Shown here in pieces: positions 29,413 through 41,800 of a stretch of DNA of 64,000 bases. A model generated the notes under the pieces. It was not told the DNA's origin and made no database searches. It was given only the letters and a program-made list of their open reading frames with translations. This DNA comes from Diphasiastrum complanatum. Lineage: Eukaryota; Streptophyta; Lycopodiopsida; Lycopodiales; Lycopodiaceae. The translations under genes and the position numbers were made by a program. Positions within the stretch are counted from its first letter, which is position 1; every line of letters begins with the position of its first letter. The stretch is from the NCBI GenBank assembly GCA_029204225.1, contig CM055097.1, positions 7,399,676 through 7,463,675 of the forward strand, in the 5' to 3' direction.

Positions 29413-30223
29413 TATGCATGCATATTTAACTTTGCAAAAAAGGTTGTTTCTTTTTAAAATCTCTTTTTATTAAAGGAGCTGAATTTCTTAGTACTTACAA
29501 TGCATGTAACACTATAATACAAAAGGTATGGATAAACTAACATCCCGAGACTAGCTACTACAAAACACATATTACAGCTCAAATTGTTCTAACTATTTGA
29601 AAACCTGTCAAGTTAATCAATCAAACAAAAGGCATGTAACCTTATTGTGAAGTGAAATTGATTGGACTCAAAGCACAGTGAGAATCACATGCACATTTTT
29701 AAGAAATGAAATGAACTTTGGCTTAAACTTAATAATGTACTTGGACATCATGTTCCACCTTAGATTTTCTTTTGAATAAAAGCTATAGATAGAATAAAGT
29801 GCTATCCAAGTTCAAACTCTATCATGTAACACTCAAAAAAAAGTATTCACAAATAAGAAATAGTTGCTAGACTTTTTGCAATGGAGAGTAGACTCTTATG
29901 CGCCTTGATTGCATATAATCTTGTGATGTGATTGATAAGGAATATAATATAGCTATTATAGTACATGGCTAGACCTGTCTATGCATCTCAATTTGGTTGG
30001 GACATGCAAACTTTATTCAAATCTTTGTTGCTAGCTTGATAATTATAGTAATCATAAAACTTTCATACCACCATATTGGCATAGAAATTATATTCACAAA
30101 AAGATTGATGTGATGTGGCCATTATAACTTCATTCCAAAATCATAAAGAATTTGAAACATGTGAAACAAACTATTGAATTTATTGGGCTTTACTCTAAAT
30201 ATCTATGTTCAATGATGTATCTA

Positions 30224-30264
30224 CGTGTGTGTGTGTGTGCGCGCGCGCGGGGGGGGGGGGGGGG
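30224..30264. repeat. Compound (GT)n(GC)n(G)n microsatellite
   Basis: GT repeats pass into GC repeats and then into a run of about 16 G. Confidence 0.97.
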
Positions 30265-31599
30265 AGGGATATATGTACATACCCATATCTCATATATGTA
30301 GTCTTTCATTCTCTTTCTAATATAAATGGTCAAGCTTTTTCTTGTTAGATATTTTGTCTTTCTAGTAACAACAACTAACATATCAACTAGAAAGGGGAAA
30401 AAAAATACAATCATCGATGATTCCTAGCTCATATCTAATATTATGTCGAACAAAAGTTTTTGACAATGAAATGCATTTCAATACCCATTATTTAAGGGGC
30501 CAATGCCTACTATTTTTATGTTGTAGTTTTCTCATGGTGACAAATGAATTCCATAATTTTCTATCTATCAAGTGTTTATCAACATTTTCATTTTGTGTAC
30601 ATTTAAAAGTTAATTAATATGCTACTATATAGCACCAAATTTGTCACTCATATATATTGTAACATAAAATATTATTTGTTTAACCCAGGTTACGTTCACA
30701 GTGTCTTAAAAACATACAATCTTTTCGACGTAGCTAAAATTATCTTTTTTTGTCTAACTAGAAATTTTTGATTTTGAGGAGTTGAAAATGGTTGAAGTAT
30801 CATATAGTGATAGAACAAAGTTGGATTATGCTTAATGTAAGAAATGTATTAACAAGCTGGTCCATGCCTTAAAATTTTAAAAATGTTATTTAGTGGATCC
30901 AAGTAGATTTTTGAGAATATCAAATTTTTACATACTTTTCAGATGCTATGAAAGGTGACGGGCAGAGAACCGACACCTTTCAATTGCGTAATGGGTACCT
31001 TTGACTTTTTTCAGATGTATTTTATGAAACGTAATGAGCACTTTGACTTTGACCAACCGCTCTGGAAGTGCTACGTGATATAGTCGTACGCCTGACGCGA
31101 TGGGTGAAAAGCACAGCACAAGCATCTGGAAAAAAATACGTGATTTTTTTGCTTTTCAAACTATCCACAAAATGGGCAAAATAGGCAAGAGGTATCCATT
31201 ACTTAAGAGGACATGGAGCCAGATGATCTAAATGAATGCAAGAGATATGATTTTGAAATCAAATAATGAAAATGCAAGTGTACCAAATTGATGATGCATC
31301 AAGTAAAATTTGAGAGTTTGGAAAGCTATGCTTTACCCAGATCTAGTCCTATGATTTAATATATTGTTCTCTAAGGAGTATGTAAAATTAGTAGTTATTT
31401 CTATCATATATGGCATGAACCCAAGCAAAAAATTCCAGAAATGATGATGATCTTGGAATGCAAGATTCCTTAATGGATTCTCAAGAGAGTAAGATAATAA
31501 ATCACTATTTCACACAAGAAATATAAAAAAGGGCCATTGCCATTTGGGTAGTGGTTGATAGGCTAACCAAGATGACATGATTTTTTCCTTCGATAGATA

Positions 31600-32025
31600 G
31601 CAAAACAAATGGCGAAATGCACTTGAGTCAGTCAGAATACACTAGAAAAGTTCTGAAGCAGTACCACATGATGGACTGCAAAGAAAAAGCCACACCAATG
31701 ATAGCTGGAGCCAAGCTCACGAAATAGGATTGCCAAAAACAGAAGAAGAAGAACAGAAGATGGCAGGTATACCCTACCAGAACTTAATCGGGAGTCTGAT
31801 GTACTTGACAATTTGTACCAGACCGAATCTGGCCTTTTTTGTTTACGCATTGAGCCAATCTGTTCCAATCCTGGTCTAGCACATTGGCAAATGGCCAAAC
31901 GAGTCCTACAGTATCTGAAAGGTACTCAAAATATTGGATTAACCTACAGAGCTAGAAACGAGAAAAAAGGATTTGAGTTGCATCACTATAGTGATGCGAG
32001 CTGGGCGAGCTGCAAGGATCCCACT
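31600..32025 (+). pseudogene. Ty1/copia RT-RNase H fragment
   Basis: Reads LSQSEYTRKVLKQYHM, then MAGIPYQNLIGSLMYLT, CTRPNLAF and, in shifted frames, WQMAKRVLQYLKGTQNIGL and HYSDASWAS. These are the end of RT and the start of copia RNase H. Several frameshifts and a stop near 31726 are present. No LTRs were found. Confidence 0.75.
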
Positions 32026-32029
32026 TATG

Positions 32030-32255
32030 AAAGGCTTCGCCTTCTATAATGGGAGTCAGTGGCGTGAAGTCTGCTTTGGTGTTTTTCCTGGCTCGTTGAC
32101 AGACATCACACGCTTTAATGACAACAAACGTGTCCTTAAACAAAGATGGCCACCACAGTCCTGCTTGAAGGATAATCTTCGCGGTGGCTTCAGCATAAAA
32201 GTGGTCGCCGCCAATGCCTTCATGAGCCTGAGATATGATAGGTCGTATCTATAGT
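32030..32255 (-). pseudogene. Ty3/gypsy integrase zinc-finger fragment
   Basis: The minus strand gives AHEGIGGDHFYAEATAKII, LQAGLWWPSLFKD and ACDVCQRARKNT, which form the H-H-C-C zinc-binding module of gypsy integrase. It lies downstream of the core fragment on the same strand, the reverse of the natural order. Confidence 0.75.
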
Positions 32256-32349
32256 TTGGATCCCTAGAAGCAGATTACCATTGCAAAAATATTTTTAAAA
32301 CTAAATGATGGACCACCAAAAATGATCATTGTCTATCAATAGAATCATA

Positions 32350-32600
32350 GATAAACTTCTTGTATTTACAAACATTGGAGAGGACTGACCGCGATCACTA
32401 ACTAGCTCAATGGGACAGCCAAAATGTGTAGTAATGTTTTCGTAAAGAAAACGCGCGACTGTTTTTGCGTTGGGGTCCTTCGTTGCACGAGCCTCCACCC
32501 ACTTAGTGGCGTAATCTGTGGCTATGAGGATGTAACGAGCTTGGGTATGTTTTGCTGCTGGACTGATTGGTCCAACAAAGTCAAACTTTTGGTTAAAGAT
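32350..32600 (-). pseudogene. Ty3/gypsy integrase core fragment
   Basis: The minus strand gives FVGPISPAAKHTQARYI, ATDYATKWVEARATKDP and FGCPIELVSDRGQ, so the first two Asp of the D,D-35-E core are present. The part with the Glu is missing. Confidence 0.75.
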
Positions 32601-32884
32601 TTCTTTTTCTCGTATATACGAAATGACAAATGATATTAGAAGTGATCATGATTCAAAATTCATTGGGCAATTTTGATAGTCAATTTTTGAAAATTGAGAA
32701 TGACCTACTATTTAGCTCATTTTATTATCCAAAATTCAACATATGTTGCTAAAACTGACAACATTTCCAAGAGCTGGATTGATTAAAAAAAATATATCTT
32801 TCAATGATTGAATTCACATACGATAGTGTGCAAAACTTTTTGCCACTAGAATTAGTCATTTTATGTTATGAAAAACCAATTGGT

Positions 32885-33070
32885 TGGCTCAATAAGTTAG
32901 CTTGACATCCCAAGTGTTTCTTCGGTCTCAAGTTCGAGCCTTCTTTGAAAACCAAGAAGCATTTTATGTTTACGAACTAAGGGGGTTGGCTCACTTGGTT
33001 AGCTTGGCAATAGAAGTTTTTTCGGATCCAAGTTCAAGTCCCCCTTGGAACCAAGATGCATTTTATGTTT
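32885..33070 (+). repeat. Two tandem tRNA-derived SINE-like heads
   Basis: Two diverged copies (about 32881-32965 and 32985-33067). Each has an A-box-like TGGCTCA(C/A)TTGGTTAGC and a B-box-like AAGTTC(A/G)AG(T)CC about 35 bp further on, followed by ATTTTATGTTT. Confidence 0.5.
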
Positions 33071-33483
33071 GTCTGGATTCTAGTCATGTTCACCAACAAA
33101 TGCCAGACAAATTTCTTCCAAGATATGCATGAAAGGCTAGAAGTGGCACAGGAGAGTACAAAAAGTGAATGAGCGCACCTAGTATAGACTAGCAAAACTT
33201 TCAAGGCATTAGAGAAACTCGTAAACTCGAGAGTTGGCTCTACAAGGAAAGCCATACAAGAAATGTTCGTTGCATAAGTTTATGTTCGCATCATGGGAGT
33301 TTGTGCCCAAGCTGCCATTTTGACTATGTTCAATTTCAAAAGGCAATAGCATGCCTTTGAAACCTAGGGTACTAATGTCTATGTTTACATTATGAGAGTT
33401 TTGTGTCCATTACGTCAAGTTCTACTTGGAAGATTTTATTGGCCCATGTGGACATAGAAATGGAAAAAGAAGAAAAACGGATC

Positions 33484-33655
33484 ATATGAAACGGCCCTTC
33501 TAGAGATGAGAGTTTCCATGATGGTGCCAATATAGAATATATTTTTTCTATTAATCTTACTTGCTCAATCTTATGAAATGGCCCTTCTAGAGATGGGAGT
33601 CTCCGTGCCGGTGCCAATAAATGATTTTTTTTCCTATTAATCCTAACTCACTTGT
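33484..33655. repeat. ~93-bp tandem duplication
   Basis: Two copies start ATATGAAACGGCCCTTCTAG and TATGAAATGGCCCTTCTAG and end in CTATTAATC plus a T-rich block. No coding sense. Confidence 0.75.
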
Positions 33656-34501
33656 AAGCAAGTGATCTAGTATGTTGATGTTCCCATTTACCATCTTCAA
33701 AGAGGCGAATTGTTCCCAAGGAAATGATGTAATATAAATTGCAATATCTCATCAACTATTATTCAATCGACAAGCTATAGGCGGTGTATTGCTACAGGAA
33801 AGGCAAAGGAAGCAGACCATGAAAAAGGAAGTGATGATATATAAAACAGGGATATTACATAAAATTAGACTTCTATAGATCCAAATCACTATGCAATAGT
33901 GGGATAGTCGTAGGAAGTACAAAGAAAGTTTCCCAAAGTATATGAAAGAGAGTTTCAAAGACTTCAAAACTTGGGTCTTCTCGTATCCTACTTTTTGAAA
34001 CCTGATTCTGAAAAACTTTTACATGATCTTCAGGAAGATGAGTAACCCAAAAATCTGATCAAATCGAAAAATTGGAAGCAAATCTAGAAACTTACAGGTT
34101 CTCCCAAAGACAATGAACTAGAAAACTCTTTAGACCAAAAGTCCTGTAATACCAAGTTAGGAGGAGATCACTGAAAATAGCAAAGATGGAGAAAAGAATA
34201 GAAAAGGTACAACTCACTTTCACGTATTCGAGATTGGTACAAATTTTAATTTATGGCTCCGTACAAGTCCCAAAATTTGCATTGAACATGACCATGTTTG
34301 CATGGAGTGATAATCAATTGAGTGTTAACCAAGAAGAAAGCTTTTGCTTTTTCCTAAAGAAGCAGACAATTACCAAGATTTTTGAAAGTTAGTAAACCAT
34401 CTGTCTCTATAAGCTTGCAAGGATCTGCCAAGCATGCCTAGATCTTTTATACGATATGCAAGCTATAAAAAGTAAAAAAGTGCATGTCAAATAACAGAGT
34501 A

Positions 34502-34504
<3 letters not shown>

Positions 34505-34552
<48 letters not shown>
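34505..34552. repeat. (AG)n microsatellite
   Basis: About 48 bp of AG repeats in intergenic DNA just 3' of the GET3B gene. Confidence 0.97.
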
Positions 34553-34554
<2 letters not shown>

Positions 34555-35106
34555 CTGTGCGCACAGAGGCTTATTTTTAGGAAATCAGATCAAGAAACCA
34601 TCTACAGATGGCATCATATATGCCAGACAGCATCTCTCATTTTCTTTGGGCTTAATATGCTTCTTCTGACCACTATAAAAGTGAAGCAGCAAACCATATA
34701 CATAGATTGTTCACGTATTTTTCATGTCCTAAAGTCATATGATTTACTAAATGTAGCATCCATAGGGTGATATTTGCTTCTTAATTTTGGGCTTCCCAAG
34801 ATCAGTTGTAGTAACCAGTAAATGCACATTCAAGCATGAATGTGTGTACAAATTTACAAGTGAATATTTTCTTGCCAAATAGTCTCTGATATTCTGAACT
34901 GCAGTATAATTTCACTATTGGCACAGCTGCAAATTAAAGTGCATAATGGATTCTGCAGTGACCGATCTGTTTGTTTCTTTAAGTTTATTGACTATAGCCG
35001 AGCTGATTGCAACAACCACCAGGATTCACCTATTGAAGAAGCTCTGCGTCATACCAATTTCTGCAATTCACCTTTAGCAGAGCTTTGCTCACCAGATGGT
35101 TATGCA

Positions 35107-38017
35107 CTATTGCCAGACGATATCTCCCATAAATTTGAGCGCTGGCACCCCTCGAATCTCCACATCAAACAGAGGTGACTCCACCAATTGAAGCTCTTTG
35201 AGATTAGGATCCTTCCTTATAAGGTCAAGTGCTCTACTTTGATCCTGCATACAAAAGAAACCTTCATAACCATGAACAGACTTGATCGGTTTGCTTAATA
35301 GCACTGGTAGTAATCTACTTCACCTAAAGTGGGCTTGAAAGACAAGAAAGGGTAGATCAAATATATGTCTGCCCTCCCCATGCAAAGGACTTCCTTGACT
35401 TTTGTGACATGGCAGAATGCATAATAATGGAAATCACAAGTTGAAGCTACTACTAATAACTAATATGCAATAACCTTATACACAGTAGGGGGTGTTTAAT
35501 TCAAAATGTTGTAGTAGTAGCACAAATAAAAATTATGAACAAAAGCATGTACAACACTGCTATAACCAAGGAGAAATGTCACTTAGTTGATCAGCTGAGT
35601 AGAAGCTGACAAATGATCATGTACACCAAGTGAATGTGATGCTGAACTCAATCAGGTCTATGCTAAACTGTTACTGAGCTAAATATATGCTAGCCTCAAA
35701 TCTCAAAAAACTACGTATCAATAAAGAGGCCTGTAGGCCTTTTACACAATTATCAGGACTTAATGAATATCTTTTATGACCTCAAATAGTAAATGAAGGG
35801 CCTAAAGCCCAGACCGCATGGTCTAATTTCATATAGGAAAGTCGGGATTCACGGGTCCAGTGACCGCCAGTAAGATGCATGGAAATCTAGCACCTTAAAA
35901 AATGTGTCCCATTGTTGGTATAGTAACCGAGAGAGGGAGGTTAAGGTATGGGTTGATGAAGTCCGAGATGCCAATATAGCATCACCCATAGTAGACTGTC
36001 GCCCATAAAATAACTGCTCCAAGACAGATAGGCGTGATCGAGCAGCAAGACTTCTTTGGTTCCCAGTTACAGTCATCGTCCCTGCCATTGCACAAGGAAC
36101 TTTAACAGAAGATCTACAGTATTGCATGCAAATATGTGGCTGGATAAGAGGCACTGCAATACAAGGGTAGAATAGCCATCATCTATGGAAAAAGATGCTC
36201 AACTGTAGCTTGGAGAAGACTGAGATTAAAGATACGAGAAGCAAGCATAGCAGTGTTGTGTCCCTGACTAACTAGGGTTAGTTAATATCTGACGTAGGCT
36301 AGTAGAAGATGACCACTGGAATTTGAGACTCGAGATCAGTTTTAGTTAGAATGTGATTGGAGTTAGAAGAAACAAGCTGATGGACAACTAGAGAGGACAT
36401 GCACGTGGGAGTCAGCTACACTGAAGTACTCAAGGTAGGCATCCTGGCATATATAAAAGAGTGCTTGGGATCACGCAAAAAGAGCTAATCAGTGAGGCCT
36501 GAACTAGTGTATAGGCCCTTGAGGATCATCCAAGGTAGGTAAGGCATCTCTGTAGTCTGATGGAAAGGTTGGTATCCTTGAGATAGCAGCAGAGTAGTCA
36601 ATACTAGTATTAACGGAACTATTATAATTGACTTAGGAGATTATAAAACAGGTTCCAATCAGTACCTCTAACTGTTATGAAGAATCATTGAGATGTAGTC
36701 AAGGACTTCAGATTGAGGCCTGCACCCAGCTCGGTAGGAAGATGTTTTATCCTGGAAATAAAGTTTTCAAACATTGATGGCAGATTCACGAATTAAACAG
36801 AATGCGTGATGACGTTGGGTGTGGGATATTAAAACAATGATGAAGTGAAAATATTTAACCACTTTTGAGATGGTATGTACTGTGGGCCATTTGATTTGCC
36901 TGTGGGAGCAAAAATAATTAATTTTATTGTGGAAAAATTGTACAGGAAGCAATATAAGTTTAAAGTTTGGCCAAGGAGTGATCAATGAACATGGAATGTG
37001 TGCTAAAGAGTGTTCTGGAAATTGTGGTGGACATTGATGAGAGAGGGATGCGATTCAGCAATAACCTTGAAAATGGAGTGTGTGCTAGAGAGTGTTCTGG
37101 AAATTGTGGTGGACATTGATGAGAGAGGAATGCGATTTAGCAATAACCTTGGCACAATACTTTGATTTGTTATCTGGGATACATACGCAATGATGCTGAT
37201 AAAGCAGATTATCCCATAGAGAAAAAAAAGCGACCCACTTGTCATACTGAAGAAGCCGATAGTAAAAGAGCTGAAACCTTGGGATAAAGCATCAGAACAT
37301 CAGTTGGCTACTTGGTAGAAGATTCAAAACTGTAATGGCTGAAAGTGAATAGAATTGTGAGATACAATAGAGAGGAGGGAATAAGAGGAAGGAGGAGGAA
37401 AGCAAAGAAGAAGAGCGTCTTGTAGTCTGGACTCTGTAGTCTAGCACATAGCAGATTGCTGCTTTCGTACATTAAATGCAAAAACTGTCTTTCTTTCCTT
37501 CGTGCTGGTTCAGAATTGTATCTGATGGTGTACCCTGTCCATCCAAACAAATGTTTGATCCAATGATTGAAAAAAATCCACCAGTTCCTTGTAAGAGTTT
37601 TATATATTGACATTACATTTCACACTCCAGCTGTTTTGAACGTTAGATTCATAAGGAACCTACTGATTCTTTGAAACACCAAGAACCTGGGAGCAGCTTA
37701 CCTTTATGCCCTTTCCACTGGCATGTTCATTACCTCATGCTGACTTTTATGGATCATGGTTTAAACTTTGAAATAGATGGGATGCTTGCTGCACCTTCAA
37801 CACTTCAAGAGAATACTTGTAGCCAGATGAAAAAATAATGTGTACCTTCCTCTTTATTGTACAAAATCTGCAATCGGAGCTTGAAGGAGGAAGCAACTGG
37901 TTAACGATCAAGCGTTTCACTGGAACACCTTCCTTATGGAGCGACTCACGCAACCTTGAACTTTCGCTAACTGCCATGACCTGTCATATGTATACATGTA
38001 TGGATCAGCTAGATCGC

Positions 38018-38065
<48 letters not shown>

Positions 38066-38270
38066 GGATTCTATATTATGGACTTGCCGTAATACTTTTT
38101 TACGAGATAAGTCTCAAGACGGTTTTTTCAATAAAGGGACCATGTAAGCACTATTCTTTATACGTTCTTTTACCTCATTACTTAAAAAACATTTTTTACA
38201 TGAAGGGCACATAAACCTCAAAAAGCTATAAAGGGGAGGCTGGTGCATCGCACTTCCTCCCCTCATTTCT

Positions 38271-38323
<53 letters not shown>

Positions 38324-38826
38324 TCGACTCTCTCACGCCCCCCTGGGCAACCATCTTTCTTGGAACACCAGCGCTGGAGCAATAGGCATTCTTGCCTTCA
38401 TTGGACAGGCTTTCTTTGCTTCGTACAAGTATTATTTTCCTGGTTGGACAGCGATCTACCACCATAGTATGCTCTCTGACTATGCTCTTACGGGATATTC
38501 AAGCTGTCATGTAGTGAGTCTTGTTTCAAACATGGATAACAACTGATGCTCAGCTACGACACCTATCTTCCCCACATGCTAACTCGTGCGGTTTTGTGTT
38601 GGTGGATGGTGACAGGTAACAACTGGGCATCCTAACTTGCTTCACTTTATGGTACTCTGTATTGTACGATTTCATGTAGCTTTACTGTAACCAGTTATGC
38701 TATAAAACAAGGGTTAAAAAGGTTTGGTCATGACTTGTCAAGAGGGACTATGTGAAATGTTTTACTCTCTCTCAGACAGACCCATCACAAACAGGCAACC
38801 AGAAAGCAACTGATCATAGATAGCGA

Positions 38827-38892
<66 letters not shown>

Positions 38893-41800
38893 CGTGGGGA
38901 TGGTAACAATGATAAACTCTGTAGAATCTTTATTTCGAAAAATCTCTCGAACCATAACCATCCTTTGTTTGAGGAGCTCCAACTTATCTGTCTGGAATGG
39001 CAGAAAGCACACGTTGGATTGCACCCCAGGCTGAGTGTTTTATGCAAAGCAATGTATCTCCATTTGAATGAAGTAAGAAATTCAGTAATAACTAACAAAA
39101 CTAAGCAAAGGTCAGAATTTCCTAGTAAGAACATACGGCGGTATCTTTTCCATCCCCTTGTCCAAAAACAGACTTGATTGCGGAAGTTGCTGATGCCAAC
39201 TTTTGCTTTAACTGGAAAAACAAGAAGGTAGTTCAGTTCCTTTATCGGTTTTAACAAAGAAAAGACAAACCAATATGAGGACTTTATTACCTTCAAAATT
39301 TTGCCAATGGAGGCATCCAAGAAGTCGGGAAGAGATAAAAGGCGAAGCGTATGTCCCTGAACTTTTAAAACACATGAACCAACCAAAGGCCACAAAGGAA
39401 TCAGAAAATTAGTCACATGATGTCTTTCCCTTGTTAGGTCCCGTCAGTCACGAATAACAATCATAATCTAGAGAGGAAGAACTTAGAAGAACATAAAACC
39501 AGTATGATTCTCAACGACATACAGTGGGAGCAGTATCAAAGATAATTCGGGTAAATTTTTCATACTCTGGTGCTTGCATAAACTGGACAACCTGCCAAAA
39601 TAAGAGAATGTGGAATGTGGACATATTAGAATAATGCCATGATTCAAAGCATGGTTTCAAACAAATGTTGAAAAACGAAGACGCAAAGGTTTTTCAAACT
39701 TCTGAAAAAAAATTGAAAGTCTGCCATTTCAATAAAAGGTGAACCATAAGAAAAATATATAGATATTATGCCTGAAGTTTTTAACAACCCTGAAAAAGTC
39801 AAATTACACCTCCATTCAGGTTTCAGAATGCTTGAAAGATATCAATGTTAAACCAGTTTTGCTTATAAGTTTGTAACCATGAATCTATGAGTAACTCAAG
39901 TTTCAACTGTATTCCTGAACAAAAAGCAATCTAAGAAGATGAGATGTTGACAGTCGAGGCAGGTCACAGGTCACAAATTACTGGCATGACTATGTTGAAA
40001 TGACATGATTCAAATATCATTTTACATATATGCGGGATTTTGATTCATGGCAGATGAAAATTGAGCTCGAAGCCCAAATAGAATTGCAAGAGAAACAATA
40101 GACCCCAGCCACTTTCAAAACAAGAATTAAAAAAAAGACATGTTTTCAAGCATGTCCTTAAAAGAACGTTTTTTAATGTTGTCCAAAGAGTAATTACGAG
40201 CATATCAGCTATCAGAGCTTAGTACGTGATCCAAACCTTGGAAATTTCCTCTAGAAAAATGACACACCAACCTGTAAGATTTATGTCTTTGGGACAGACT
40301 CTTAGAAAGTCCAACAATCATAACCAACCAACATAGGCTTAGGTAAGCCCTGCCTTGTTAGAGGTTTCATAGATAAAGAAATGATGAAGTACATCATATC
40401 ATGGCAAACTTTACCATGCATGCCTTGAAATCATGTGCATGTTTGGTTATCCTTTGACAATTCAGTATATGAAAAGCAATGACCTATGGCATGCATTAAA
40501 ATTCAAAAGTTCCTGTCAAAATTTAGTGCCTTAAATTCTGCATGCTGCACACTGCAACCCTTCAGAACTCAAGGCAGCAAAGAATAATTCATTCATCCAT
40601 AGCTTAGTTGTGAAGCACCAACGTCGTCAATGTCTTTGGATTTATGTAGGTTTAATCGATTGATGGCCTCTTCTACGGGGTGCAAAGAAGGCCACTAGAG
40701 AGCGAGAGAGATATGAATGGTCAGATAGGGTGGTGCGGTGAACCAAGAAAGATGAAATGGAGGAAGAAGAGACAACAATCCCATGAAATAGTCAACAACA
40801 CTACGTCCTCCGCTGTGCGAAAAACAAGTATAGTCACTTGAATCAGGCCACTACAGTAGGCCATTATAAATGGCCAATCCATGAGCCTCACCCAACTGAA
40901 GCATCTGCTTTCCATATGTAGAGCGCAATTTTGTGAGGCGTAGATATTTTAGAGCTTCCGTCATGATTAGGATTGCTGACCTTTCTTTTATAGATAACTA
41001 ACCAAAAAGATATTATTTACAAGTTATTTTCAAGTCTTTCAGGTCAGTGCTTTCTACCTACTTAATTGATTACAACCGCCTTGGTAGTGATAAAGACTAT
41101 GTACAAGTAGGTGAACTGCCATAAAGTCTTTTGACAGTACTTGGATTGATTTTTCCCTGATGAGGGAGTCAATGACATTTCGAAGTCGATGAAGTCAATG
41201 TCTTTGATGACTTCGAAGTAAGTTGAGGGTTGATGACAAGTCGACGAAGTTGGATTGTCAATGGAGTCGAAGTGATGGTGTAAGTTGGGCACTTCGATGT
41301 CGAGTACCTCGATGGAGGTTAACGTTGATTATATACATGGAGAAGTCAAAGTCGATAAAGTCGGACTTCGGACTTCGGTGACTTCGATGTCGATGGATTC
41401 GGACTTCGATAGGAATTTTTTAGGATGCTCATTACTGAATTGATTTGGTCCTGAGCATAGAAATCCAACACTTCCCCTTAATGTGGATCCTGAAAAACTT
41501 TGATCTTCAAATTTAGCATGTCGTTAAATCTGAGATGATGCTCTTTTGATAGAGCTTTTGTGAAGTAATTTGCTGCCATAAAATTTGTCCTGCAGTACAC
41601 CAATGACACTTCCTTGCTTTGCACTTCTTCTTAAGGTAGTGATACCTGATTTCGATATGTTTGCTTCGAGAATGAAATCTCGAATTTAGAGATAGTGCTA
41701 TTGTGTTGTGATTGTCACAATAGATTGTCGTTGGATGTGGCTGAACAAGGTCGATATCTGCAAGCAGGTTCCTTGGCCAAATTGCCTCCTTGGTAGCATT

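Larger units (their letters stand above)
35245..37845 (-). other. GET3B intron 9 (last intron), 2.6 kb
   Basis: No gene recognised inside. It holds a possible LTR-like block at 36254-36773 and an 82-bp duplication at 36987-37151. An open frame at 35849-36154 on the minus strand resembles nothing I know. Confidence 0.6.

Noticed and set aside
35849-36154. Minus-strand 101-codon frame in the last GET3B intron
   Set aside because: No similarity recognised, the composition is not gene-like, and it has no splice or promoter support.
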